NCBI GenBank assembly: GCA_036275365.1
Contig: DASUDX010000080.1
Location: forward strand, 1-36,878
Source of the DNA: DASUDX01 sp036275365
Lineage (GTDB): Bacteria > Pseudomonadota > Gammaproteobacteria > Nevskiales > Nevskiaceae
Length of the DNA stretch: 36,878 nt
Reading direction: 5' to 3'
In this document: in pieces, positions 1 to 7,194 of the stretch
Layout: every line of letters starts with the position of its first letter
How positions within the stretch are numbered: the first letter of the stretch is position 1
Notes under the pieces: generated by a model
Told to the model about the DNA's origin: nothing
The model's input: the letters and a program-made list of their open reading frames with translations, nothing else
Databases searched by the model: none
Program-made: the position numbers and the translations under genes

Positions 1-1
1 C

Positions 2-274
2 ACCCAGCTGCTGCCAACCCTGCAGCGGGTGGTCGGTGCCGGGCTGGTCGAGGCCCGGCCGGTGCTGGGCGCGGAGGATTTCTCCTTCTTCGCCGAGCGC
101 ATTCCGGGCCTGTATCTCTCGCTGGGCATCCGCACCCCGGGCGAGCCGCTGGAGGCCTGGCCGGCCAACCACTCCCCGCGCTTCCGCCTCGACGAGGCGG
201 CGCTCCCGCTCGGCGTGCGGGTGCTCAGCCAGCTGGCCGTGGATTTCAATCAGCACCCGGCGGGCGATCGCTGA
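2..274 (+). CDS. M20-family amidohydrolase/peptidase, C-terminal fragment
   Basis: This is the last 90 residues of a metal-dependent hydrolase of the M20 (amidohydrolase/hippurate hydrolase) family; the rest lies before the window. Visible are the family's late motif GAEDFSFF, whose Glu-Asp-Phe context lies next to the metal site, then PGLYLSLG, and the closing NHSPRFRLDE motif with the last metal-site histidine. Enzymes of this type remove acyl or amino-acid groups from amide bonds, usually in the cytoplasm or periplasm. The substrate cannot be told from this fragment. The frame is open from base 2 and stops at 272-274. The family call is secure; the specific activity is not. Confidence 0.85.
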   Translation, partial: TQLLPTLQRVVGAGLVEARPVLGAEDFSFFAERIPGLYLSLGIRTPGEPLEAWPANHSPRFRLDEAALPLGVRVLSQLAVDFNQHPAGDR

Positions 275-289
275 GCGCTGGCGGTTCCG

Positions 290-311
290 CCGCGGATCGG
301 TCCGGCCGCGG
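290..311. other. Possible short hairpin between amidohydrolase and ohr
   Basis: CCGCGG at 290-295 is repeated at 306-311. Because the hexamer is self-complementary, the two copies can form a 6-bp stem with a 10-base loop, 15 bases after the amidohydrolase stop. There is no T tract. In DNA this GC-rich the pairing may be chance. Confidence 0.25.
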
Positions 312-326
312 TGTCATTCACCCCCC

Positions 327-334
327 AAGGAGGT
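327..334 (+). promoter_or_regulatory. Strong ribosome binding site of ohr
   Basis: AAGGAGGT is a full match to the anti-Shine-Dalgarno sequence and lies four bases before the ATG at 339. It fixes the ohr start against longer upstream open frames. Most other genes here have weak or no such site, so this one suggests high translation. Confidence 0.85.
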
Positions 335-338
335 CTGC

Positions 339-770
339 ATGTCCATCAAGGTTCTCTACACCGCCACCGCCACCGCCGAGGGTGGACGCAATGGCAGCAC
401 CCTGTCCGGCGACGGGCTGATCGATGTCAATCTCTCGGTGCCCAAGGCGATGGGCGGACCGGGCCTGCCCGGCACCACCACCCCGGAAGACCTGTTCGCC
501 GCCGGCTATGCCGCCTGCTTCGGCGGCGCGGTCGACTACATGGCCACCCAGCTCAAGCTCAAGCCCAGCTCGCTGAAGATCGAGTGCGCGGTGAGCATCG
601 GCCCGCCACCGGGCGGCGGCTTTGCCCTGGCGGTGGCGCTGACCGCCCGCGTCGGCGGGCTGTCCCCCGCCGATGCGGAGAAGATCGTCGCCGCCGGCCA
701 CGCGCTGTGCCCCTACTCGAACGCGGTCAAGGGCAATGTCGAGGTGACGGTCAGGACCGTGGTGGTGTGA
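339..770 (+). CDS. ohr: Organic hydroperoxide resistance protein (OsmC/Ohr family)
   Basis: This 143-residue protein is a thiol peroxidase that reduces organic and fatty-acid hydroperoxides in the cytoplasm. In this family, reducing equivalents come from lipoylated enzymes. The two redox cysteines are Cys60 (in AAGYAACFGG) and Cys124 (in HALCPYS). Arg17 and Glu50 occupy the places of the Arg and Glu that orient the peroxidatic cysteine in Ohr. The length is typical, and Ohr fits better than OsmC because of the second-cysteine context. The start is set by the near-perfect ribosome site. No MarR-type ohrR regulator is seen beside it, although ohr often has one. It converges with mksB, six bases apart, across a 14-bp hairpin. 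Confidence 0.93.
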   Translation: MSIKVLYTATATAEGGRNGSTLSGDGLIDVNLSVPKAMGGPGLPGTTTPEDLFAAGYAACFGGAVDYMATQLKLKPSSLKIECAVSIGPPPGGGFALAVALTARVGGLSPADAEKIVAAGHALCPYSNAVKGNVEVTVRTVVV

Positions 771-776
771 ACCGTC

Positions 777-3596
777 TCAGGCGCCGCGGGCCTCCGCCCG
801 CGGCGCCTGGGCCAGCGAGCGGCTGCGGCGCAGGAAGGCCACCGGCGGGGCATAGCCCTCGCCGCTGCGCTTCTTCTGGGTCAGCAGGGTCAGCTCGCTG
901 GGCTTGAAGACATTGACATTGTGGGTGTTGGGGGTGGTGACGATGTACTGCGCCCGGGTCGCCTGCAGGAAGGTGCCGACCTTGTCGATGTTGAAGATGT
1001 CGAGGTGGGCGAAGGGCTCGTCGATGAACACGAAGCCGCCGCTGACATCGTCCTCCATCAGCAGACCCACCAGCAGGATCATCGACTTCATCACCTGCTG
1101 GCCGCCGCTGGCCTCGCCATCGTTGAGGCCGATCAGGCCCTTCTGGTCGAAGTCGAAGCGCACATCGAGGGTGGCCTGGGTCAGCGCCAGATCGTCGTTG
1201 GACAGGCTGGGGAAGCCCACATCCACGCCGATGCCGGCGAGCCCGCCGAGCAGCTTGAGGTTGTGCGCGTAGCGGCGCAGGGTGCCGCGCAGCACGCCGA
1301 TGTACTGGGCGCGGGCGCGGTCGGTGGCGGTCTGCGCCCGCTCCAGATGCGCCCCCTGCAGCTCGATGCGCTCCTCCAGCTGGCGATGGTCGGCGCGCAG
1401 CTTGTCGCGGATCAGCAGGCAGTTGGCATCGGTGTGGAACTGGCTCTCCTTGCGCCGCCGCTCGAGGCGCTCGATCTCCAGCTCCACCACCTCGGAGGAC
1501 TTGAAGCGCGCCCGCGTCTCGGCCAGGCCGCTATCCCGCCACCAGCCGCGCGGCTTGCCGGCGCGCAGCGAGCGGAACGCCAGCACCGCCTCCACATAGC
1601 CGCGCCGCGCCGCCAGCAGCTCGGCGCCCAGGCTGGCCAGCCGCCGCTGCGCCTGCTCGGCGGCGCTCTCGGCCAGGGTCAGCGACTTGATCAGGGCCTC
1701 CTTGCGGGTGGAGGCCTCGTGCCAGGCCGGGGCGAGGCTGGCGCGGCGGGACTCGAGGGCCTGGCGGTCGGTGTCCAGCTGCTGGAAGGTCTCGGCAGCC
1801 TGGGCGAACTCGCTGGCGCGGGCGGAGAGCTCCTGGGCGGCGTCGAGGCCGGCCAGCCGGCCCTGCACCCGGCTCAGCCGTTCGGCGTGGCCGCGCGCCT
1901 CCTCCTGCACCTCGGCCAGCTCGCGCTCCACCGCCGCGCGCTCGCGCTGCACATCGGCCAGCAGGCCGCTGCCGAAGTGACGATCGGCCACCCGGATGTC
2001 GCGGGCGCCGCGGCGCTCGCGGTGGTAGCCGCTGGCGGTGATCCAGGCCTGCGATTCCGGCAGGCGGGCGCCGGCCTCGACGCTCTCCACCCGCTGGATG
2101 CCATCGAGCAGGCGCGCCAGCCAGGGCGGGGCCGGGGCGGTGAAGCGCACGCATTCGAGCAGCGAGCCGCGGCTGGCCGGCGGCACCGCGGCGCGTTCCG
2201 GCACCACGAAATGGCGATAGCGCAGCTGCTCGCCCAGCGCCCAGGCGCGAGCCTTGTCGGCCGGCTGGTCCAGCAGCACCAGATGGCGCAGGCCGGCCAG
2301 CACCGCCTCCACCGCCGGCTGCCACTCGGCCTCGGTGATCTCGAGGATCTCGGCCAGCCCGCGGTGGGCGATCCCGGCGTTGTTCAGCGCGGCGCGGAAG
2401 GCGGCGACCTCCGGTGGCTGCGGCCGGCGACCGGCCTCCAGGGCCTGGCGCTGCTCGTCCAGCTCGCTGCGCCGCAGCTTCAGCTCGCCGGCGCGGCGCT
2501 CCAGCTCGTAGACCTTGCGTCGCAGCCGCTCGGCCTCGTCCACCGCCTGCTGCGGATCAAAGCCCTGCTTGCCGGTCTGCAGGCGCTCCTGCAGGCGCTT
2601 CTGCTGCTCGAGCACCAGCTCGGCGCGGCCCAGCGGCTTGCTGAGCTTGTTGAGCAGCAGGCTGACCTGCTCGTAGTCCTCCTTGGCCCGGCTCTCGCGC
2701 GTCTCCACCTCGGCGAGCTCGGCGGAAAGGCTCTGCACCGCCTCGCGGGTCTGGCGTTCGCGCTCGATCAGCTCGCGCGACTCGCGGCGCCGCCCGGTGA
2801 GCAGGCTGCGCCCGCCGCGCAGGGTGTCCATCTGCTCGGCCAGGCGGGTGCGCGGCAGCCACTGGCCCTCCAGCTCGGCGAGCTCGCCGAGCAGGCGCTG
2901 GTGGTCGTTGTAGGAATTGACATCGGCCTCGGCGGCCAGCAGGCGGGTGTGCAGGGAGGCCAGCGTGGTGCGCAGCTCCTCCAGCTCGCGGCCGACCGCG
3001 GCCTGCTCCTTGCGCGCCTGGTCGTAGTTGTCGAGCACTTCCTGGTCGCCGAACACATCGAAGACCAGGCTCAGCAGCTCGCGTCCGGAGTACTCGCAGA
3101 GCTTGTCGGTGTGGCCCTGATCCAGCGCCAGCACGCGCTTGATCGCCCGCGTCAGCCCGGCGCTTTCCAGCTGGGCGGCGTACTGGCGCACGCCCACCCA
3201 GGTCACCGCCTCCGGGGTCTCCGCCCCTTCGATGCCGACCTCGCCGGCGCCGATGCCGTAGTCACGCTGCCAGTCGCCCCCCTTCTTGCGGATGCGGCAG
3301 AACAGCGTGACCTTCTCGCTGGTCAGCGGCCAGAAGGCGAACTGGCCGTTGGGCCGCTTGTTGTTGGAGACCACCATGCGCAGCCAGGCGTAGGGCCGGT
3401 CGGCGCGGCGCACATAGCGCTTGTAGTCGCGCCCGGCCGAGCAGTCGATGCCCAGCGCCGTGCGCAGGGCGTCGAGCAGGGTGGTCTTGCCCGAGCCGTT
3501 GGGGCCGACGATGGTGACGATCGCCGCATCGAGCGGGACGCTGAAGCGCTCCCACCAGTCCCAGTGCACCAGCTCGAAGCGCTCAATGCTGAACAT
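777..3596 (-). CDS. mksB: SMC-like ATPase of an MksBEF-type condensin
   Basis: This 939-residue protein has the SMC layout. An N-terminal ATPase half carries Walker A GPNGSGKTT (31-39). Long Glu/Arg/Leu-rich coiled coils follow, about 185-390 and 545-790. Between them is a globular hinge-like region, about 395-540. The C-terminal half carries signature ASGGQ (829-833), Walker B ending in FIDEP (Asp859, Glu860) and D-loop AHLD. Such ATPases entrap and extrude DNA loops. The length and the F-E-B gene order fit Pseudomonas-type MksB (roughly 940 residues) better than MukB or canonical SMC. It is the last gene of its operon, and its start overlaps the mksE end by 14 bases, implying translational coupling. 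The related JetC of the Wadjet plasmid-defence system is the main alternative, but no JetD follows. Confidence 0.8.
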   Translation of the reverse strand: MFSIERFELVHWDWWERFSVPLDAAIVTIVGPNGSGKTTLLDALRTALGIDCSAGRDYKRYVRRADRPYAWLRMVVSNNKRPNGQFAFWPLTSEKVTLFCRIRKKGGDWQRDYGIGAGEVGIEGAETPEAVTWVGVRQYAAQLESAGLTRAIKRVLALDQGHTDKLCEYSGRELLSLVFDVFGDQEVLDNYDQARKEQAAVGRELEELRTTLASLHTRLLAAEADVNSYNDHQRLLGELAELEGQWLPRTRLAEQMDTLRGGRSLLTGRRRESRELIERERQTREAVQSLSAELAEVETRESRAKEDYEQVSLLLNKLSKPLGRAELVLEQQKRLQERLQTGKQGFDPQQAVDEAERLRRKVYELERRAGELKLRRSELDEQRQALEAGRRPQPPEVAAFRAALNNAGIAHRGLAEILEITEAEWQPAVEAVLAGLRHLVLLDQPADKARAWALGEQLRYRHFVVPERAAVPPASRGSLLECVRFTAPAPPWLARLLDGIQRVESVEAGARLPESQAWITASGYHRERRGARDIRVADRHFGSGLLADVQRERAAVERELAEVQEEARGHAERLSRVQGRLAGLDAAQELSARASEFAQAAETFQQLDTDRQALESRRASLAPAWHEASTRKEALIKSLTLAESAAEQAQRRLASLGAELLAARRGYVEAVLAFRSLRAGKPRGWWRDSGLAETRARFKSSEVVELEIERLERRRKESQFHTDANCLLIRDKLRADHRQLEERIELQGAHLERAQTATDRARAQYIGVLRGTLRRYAHNLKLLGGLAGIGVDVGFPSLSNDDLALTQATLDVRFDFDQKGLIGLNDGEASGGQQVMKSMILLVGLLMEDDVSGGFVFIDEPFAHLDIFNIDKVGTFLQATRAQYIVTTPNTHNVNVFKPSELTLLTQKKRSGEGYAPPVAFLRRSRSLAQAPRAEARGA
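778..809. terminator. 14-bp perfect hairpin between ohr and mksB
   Basis: Bases 778-791 and 796-809 are exact inverted repeats (14 bp, loop CTCC). The hairpin begins eight bases after the ohr stop. It also overlaps the mksB stop (777-779) and the last ten mksB codons, so it can form in transcripts from both strands. It lacks a T tract on either side, so it is either a non-canonical bidirectional terminator or a 3'-end stabiliser. Confidence 0.6.
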
Positions 3597-4302
3597 CGGC
3601 GCCGTCCTCCATCAGATCGTCCTCGTCGGCGTCCTCGGCCGGGCGCTCCAGCGCCAGCTCCGGCTCGCGCCCGGCCTGGCCGAACAGATCGGCGAGCGCG
3701 CCGTCGAGCACCCGTGAGGCCATGCGGTTGTAGTCCAGGGCCAGATCCAGCAGCGGCCCTTCGGTGATGCGGCCCTCGCGGCGCTCGATGAAGCCGTGGC
3801 GCGCCAGCACCGGCAGGCCGAAGTTGCGCACCCGGGTGCGGCCGCCGAGGCGATCGCCGAAGTCGGCGAGCAGGGCGGCCTCGGATACCGAGATGCCGAG
3901 CTCGGCGGCGCTGGGCAGGGGCTTGTCGACGGTGAACATCTCGCCCTGGCGCTGGGTCTGGGCGTCTTCCTTGCGTTCCAGCTGGCGGCTGCGCTTGGGC
4001 AGCACCAGCAGCGCCCACAGCACCACCAGCAGGGCGATCTGGTCGCGCTTGAGATCGAGGTTGTTGGACAGCCACTGGTCCTCGCCGCCGAATACCGGCT
4101 GCTCCAGCTCGCGGCGGATGCGCAGGGTCACATGGTCGGCGTAGGGATGCTCGACCAGGGCCAGGCCACAGGCCGCCAGCCGCTCGTTGAGCGCCTGGTA
4201 GAACAGCTCGTCGGTGAGCGCGCGCCGCACCAGCGCGTCCTTGCGCGGCAGCCAGCGCTGCGCGCACAGCCGCGCCACCAGGGTCTGCAGCTCAGTTTCC
4301 AT
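3583..4302 (-). CDS. mksE: MksE-like condensin subunit
   Basis: This 239-residue acidic protein sits between the kleisin-like and SMC-like genes, the place of MksE (JetB in Wadjet, functional counterpart of MukE). MksE-type subunits are tandem winged-helix (KITE-like) proteins that bind the kleisin and modulate the ATPase. Here the sequence is mostly helical, with two regions that could be winged helices: about residues 10-110, and about 130-200 ending in an RHGFIERREG-like wing. The tail (about 215-239) is very acidic. Direct similarity is weak, as is usual for this fast-evolving subunit, so the call rests mainly on size and position. It overlaps the upstream gene by 11 bases and the downstream gene by 14. 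Confidence 0.7.
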   Translation of the reverse strand: METELQTLVARLCAQRWLPRKDALVRRALTDELFYQALNERLAACGLALVEHPYADHVTLRIRRELEQPVFGGEDQWLSNNLDLKRDQIALLVVLWALLVLPKRSRQLERKEDAQTQRQGEMFTVDKPLPSAAELGISVSEAALLADFGDRLGGRTRVRNFGLPVLARHGFIERREGRITEGPLLDLALDYNRMASRVLDGALADLFGQAGREPELALERPAEDADEDDLMEDGADVQH

Positions 4303-5581
4303 GCGGGTTCCTCAGATGTCCCTCGCTCATCTCCTCCACCCCCTCGCGGCCCACCGCACGCACCGCCCCGCTCCAGCTCAGGCGGCGGTCGAGGCGGGCG
4401 AGATCGGCCACCGGCCCGTCCAGCGCGGCGGACTCGCGATCCCCCAGCAGCGAGAGCAGGGACAGCCGGTAGCTGGACAGCTCGTAGCTGCGCAGCGGCA
4501 GCGCCTCGGCCAGCGCCAGACCGTCCGGCGCCACCCGCAGCAGATCGCGCCAGCGCTCGAGCTCGCCGAAATCCTCGGGCGCTTCGCTCATCGCGCTGCC
4601 CGCGCTGGCCTCCAGGGCCTGCGGCAGGGGCACATCCAGCCGCTCCGGGCGCAGCTTGTCGATCAGCTCGAACTCGGCGATGTCCAGGGCGATGTCGCCG
4701 AGCACGAAGCCGGTCTGGGTGCCGCCGAGGCCGGCGCCTTCCACCAGCGCGGCCAGCTCGGCCTGGCTGCGTCCGGCCAGCCAGCGCGCCACATCGGTGG
4801 AGGACAGGCCGGTGGCGCCCAGGTGCACCTTCTGCGTCTCCAGCTGCGAGAGGGTGCGCTGGAAGGCGCCGCTCATGCGCAGCAGCTCGCTCTGCACCTG
4901 GCCGATGCGCTGGGCCACCCGGTGCGCCGCCGGTTCGAGCTGTTCCTGCTCCAGCAGGCGGCCGAGCACATCGCTGCCCTTGTTGACCCACTGCCAGACC
5001 CGCTGCAGCTGCTGGGCGGCGCGGCGGATGCGCGCCTCGGAGCCGGAGAGGATGGCGCTTTCAAACGACTCCTTGAGCTCCAGCAGGCGGGCCAGCAGAT
5101 GCTGCAGCTCGTGCACCGCCACCCCGCCGACCGCCTGGCTGCCGGCGATCTGCCCGGCCAGGAAGCCCAGCTCCGCCCCCTCGTCCTCGTAGCGCAGCAG
5201 CTGGCTGACCGCGGCCATCACCATGCGGCCCAGCGGGCTGATGCCGTAGCGCGAGCGCTCGGCATCCCAGCTGAGGATGTCGTGGCTGCGCAGACGCTGG
5301 ATCAGGTGCTCGAGCTTGCCTTCGTCCAGATAGGGGAACTGCTGGCGCAGCTCGGCGGCGGTGAAATGCGGCTCGCCGCCGCGCCCGGCCATCTCGGAGA
5401 GCACCAGCAGGCGGATCAGCACCGCGTCCTCGGTGCCGTTGAACAGGGTGATCAGGGCCTGGATGGCGCCGCGCGCGCCCAGCAGCGGGTGCAGGGGCGG
5501 GACATCGGCCGGCGCCACGCCGGGGACGAGCCACTCGGCCAGGCGCTCGTCCGGCGGCGGGGCGTCGGCGGGAGATCGCAT
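4292..5581 (-). CDS. mksF: MksF-like kleisin subunit of the condensin
   Basis: This is the first gene of the condensin operon, 429 residues. The N-terminal 110 residues look like a winged-helix domain (FTAAELRQQFPYLDEGKL, then LIQRLRSHDILSWD and GISPLGRMVM), matching the N-terminal domain of MksF/JetA kleisins. A helical or coiled-coil middle part (about 125-250) follows, then a C-terminal part that would bind the second ATPase head. Kleisins bridge the two SMC heads into a ring. The ATG at 5581 is preferred over longer upstream frames because those run into the divergent oxidoreductase gene and lack family similarity. There is no ribosome site. A -10-like TACACT ends six bases upstream, so the mRNA may be leaderless. 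Confidence 0.72.
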   Translation of the reverse strand: MRSPADAPPPDERLAEWLVPGVAPADVPPLHPLLGARGAIQALITLFNGTEDAVLIRLLVLSEMAGRGGEPHFTAAELRQQFPYLDEGKLEHLIQRLRSHDILSWDAERSRYGISPLGRMVMAAVSQLLRYEDEGAELGFLAGQIAGSQAVGGVAVHELQHLLARLLELKESFESAILSGSEARIRRAAQQLQRVWQWVNKGSDVLGRLLEQEQLEPAAHRVAQRIGQVQSELLRMSGAFQRTLSQLETQKVHLGATGLSSTDVARWLAGRSQAELAALVEGAGLGGTQTGFVLGDIALDIAEFELIDKLRPERLDVPLPQALEASAGSAMSEAPEDFGELERWRDLLRVAPDGLALAEALPLRSYELSSYRLSLLSLLGDRESAALDGPVADLARLDRRLSWSGAVRAVGREGVEEMSEGHLRNPHGN

Positions 5582-5587
5582 CCTGCC

Positions 5588-5593
5588 AGTGTA
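5588..5593 (-). promoter_or_regulatory. Candidate -10 of the mksFEB operon
   Basis: TACACT on the minus strand matches the sigma-70 -10 at four of six positions and ends six bases before the mksF ATG. That would place the transcript start at or next to the start codon. No good -35 is seen (CTGCCC at 17 bases). The same string CTACACTGGCA occurs before the small gene at 19682. Confidence 0.35.
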
Positions 5594-5666
5594 GGGATTC
5601 GGCCCTGGCCGGGCAGGATCCCCCGCCATGGGCAACAATCCGGGCCTGCCCGTCCGCCTGCCCGCC

Positions 5667-6641
5667 ATGAAAGCCATCGTCTGCGCCGCCTTCGGTCCGC
5701 CCGAATCCCTGCAGCTGCAGGACCTGCCCGGGCGCAGCCCGGGGCCGGGCGAGGTGCGGATCGCGGTGGAGGCCGCCGGGGTCAATTTCCCGGACACCCT
5801 GATCATCCAGGACAAATACCAGCTCAAGGCCAAGCCGCCCTTCATCCCGGGGGCCGAGGTGGCCGGCACGGTGATGGAGGTGGGCGCCCGGGTCAGCAGC
5901 CTGCGCGCCGGTGACCGGGTGATGGCCCTGGTCTCGGTCGGCGGGTACGCCAGCGAGGCGGTGGCACCGGCCGAGCTGTGCCTGAAGGTGCCGGCCTCGA
6001 TGAGCGCGCCGGTGGCGGCCGGCTTTCCCCTGGTCTATGGCACGGTGATCCATGCCCTGGAACAGCGCGGCCAGCTCAGGCCCGGCGAGACCCTGCTGGT
6101 GCTGGGCGCTGCCGGCGGGGTGGGGCTGGCGGCGGTGCAGCTGGGCAAGCTCATGGGCGCGCGGGTGATCGCCGCCGCTTCCAGCGAGGAGAAGCTGGCC
6201 CTGTGCCGCGCCCAGGGCGCGGACGAGACCATCAACTACCGCAGCGAGTCGCTCAAGGAGGCGGTGAAGAAGCTCACCCGCGGCCAGGGGGCCGATGTGA
6301 TCTTCGATCCGGTCGGCGGTGATCTGGCTGGCGAGTGCTTCTCCTGCATCAACTGGAACGGCCGCTATCTGGTGATCGGCTTCGCCGATGGCCAGATCCC
6401 CAGCCTCGCCCTCAACCGCCTGCTGCTCAAGGGCGCGGCGGCGGTGGGGGTGTTCTGGGGCGCCTTCATCGTCCGCGAGCCGGCGGTGCAGGCCGCCAAC
6501 ATGCGCCGGCTGTTCGACTGGTTCGAAGCCGGCCAGCTCAAGCCCCACATCTCCCGCGAGTACCCGCTGGAGCAGGCGCCGCTGGCCCTGCGCGACATGC
6601 TCGAGCGGCGCGTCACCGGCAAGGTCGTGCTGGTGACCTGA
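5667..6641 (+). CDS. NADPH:quinone oxidoreductase, MDR superfamily
   Basis: This 324-residue protein is a zinc-free medium-chain dehydrogenase/reductase. The N-terminal GroES-like domain (about 1-125) is followed by a Rossmann domain with the nucleotide-binding loop GAAGGVG (147-153). The motif AAGVNFPDTLIIQDKY is typical of the quinone oxidoreductase/acryloyl-CoA reductase-like branch. The zinc-binding residues of alcohol dehydrogenases are absent. It probably reduces quinones or enones with NADPH in the cytoplasm. The ATG at 5667 begins exactly at the family's MKAIVC start; an in-frame ATG at 5628 would add 13 atypical residues. It is divergent from mksF and 37 bases before the phosphatase gene, so the two may be cotranscribed. 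The exact substrate is unknown. Confidence 0.88.
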   Translation: MKAIVCAAFGPPESLQLQDLPGRSPGPGEVRIAVEAAGVNFPDTLIIQDKYQLKAKPPFIPGAEVAGTVMEVGARVSSLRAGDRVMALVSVGGYASEAVAPAELCLKVPASMSAPVAAGFPLVYGTVIHALEQRGQLRPGETLLVLGAAGGVGLAAVQLGKLMGARVIAAASSEEKLALCRAQGADETINYRSESLKEAVKKLTRGQGADVIFDPVGGDLAGECFSCINWNGRYLVIGFADGQIPSLALNRLLLKGAAAVGVFWGAFIVREPAVQAANMRRLFDWFEAGQLKPHISREYPLEQAPLALRDMLERRVTGKVVLVT

Positions 6642-6678
6642 GCCGACCGACGCCGCCTGACCGATCCCCGACCGATTC

Positions 6679-7110
6679 ATGTTCCAGCGCATCCTGTTTC
6701 TCTGCACCGGCAACATCTGCCGCAGCCCCACCGCCGAGTACCTGCTCAAGGCGCGGGCGCCGCAGCTCACCGTCAGCTCGGCCGGCACCCACGCCATGGT
6801 CGGCTGGGGGGCCGAGCCGACCAGCCTGGCGGTGGCCGCCGAATACGGGGTGGACCTCAGTCCGCACCGCGCCCAGCAGGCCACCCAGCCGCTGCTGGCG
6901 GCGCAGGATCTGATCCTCGCGCTCGACGCCGGGCACCGCGACTGGGTCACCCGCCAGTACCCGATGCTGCGCGGCCGCGTCCATCTGCTGACCCGCTGGC
7001 AGCAGGGCGAGGATGTGGAGGACCCCTACCAGCGCGAGCGCGCGGTGTTCGAGTCGGTGTTCGAGCACATCGAGCGCGGCGTCGAGGACTGGCTCAAGCG
7101 CCTGCGCTGA
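6679..7110 (+). CDS. Low-molecular-weight protein-tyrosine phosphatase
   Basis: This 143-residue protein has the family's catalytic loop near the N-terminus, CTGNICRSP (nucleophile Cys9, Arg15). A late DPY motif, in EDPYQRE, supplies the general-acid aspartate. The length is typical. Bacterial members of this group (Wzb, Etp, Ptp) dephosphorylate tyrosine kinases that control capsule and exopolysaccharide export. No such kinase or polysaccharide gene lies in the window, so its partner is unknown. It follows the quinone oxidoreductase by 37 bases and has no obvious ribosome site. The family is certain from the active site; the role is inferred. Confidence 0.93.
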   Translation: MFQRILFLCTGNICRSPTAEYLLKARAPQLTVSSAGTHAMVGWGAEPTSLAVAAEYGVDLSPHRAQQATQPLLAAQDLILALDAGHRDWVTRQYPMLRGRVHLLTRWQQGEDVEDPYQRERAVFESVFEHIERGVEDWLKRLR

Positions 7111-7161
7111 GGCGGCCGGCGGCCGTTCTGGGCAAAAAATCGCCAGCGGGAGCCGCTTCCG

Positions 7162-7167
7162 TATAAT
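7162..7167 (+). promoter_or_regulatory. -10 element of the miaB operon promoter
   Basis: TATAAT, a perfect sigma-70 -10 hexamer in otherwise GC-rich DNA, lies 27 bases before the miaB ATG and gives a leader of about 20 bases. No -35 with more than half consensus is seen at 16-18 bases spacing. The upstream AAAAAAT (7134-7140) is the only A tract nearby. Confidence 0.6.
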
Positions 7168-7194
7168 CGCGACCCGCCTCCCCCCGCCCGCTCC

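Noticed and set aside
921..3767. 948-codon open frame on the plus strand opposite mksB
   Set aside because: It is a GC-rich antisense shadow of the SMC gene: a Leu/Gln/Gly/Ala/Val-rich string with no domain, while the minus strand has all ATPase motifs.
777..5581. Complete Wadjet (JetABCD) plasmid-defence locus
   Set aside because: No JetD-like nuclease gene flanks the three genes; ohr and a quinone oxidoreductase occupy both sides, so only a condensin operon is supported.
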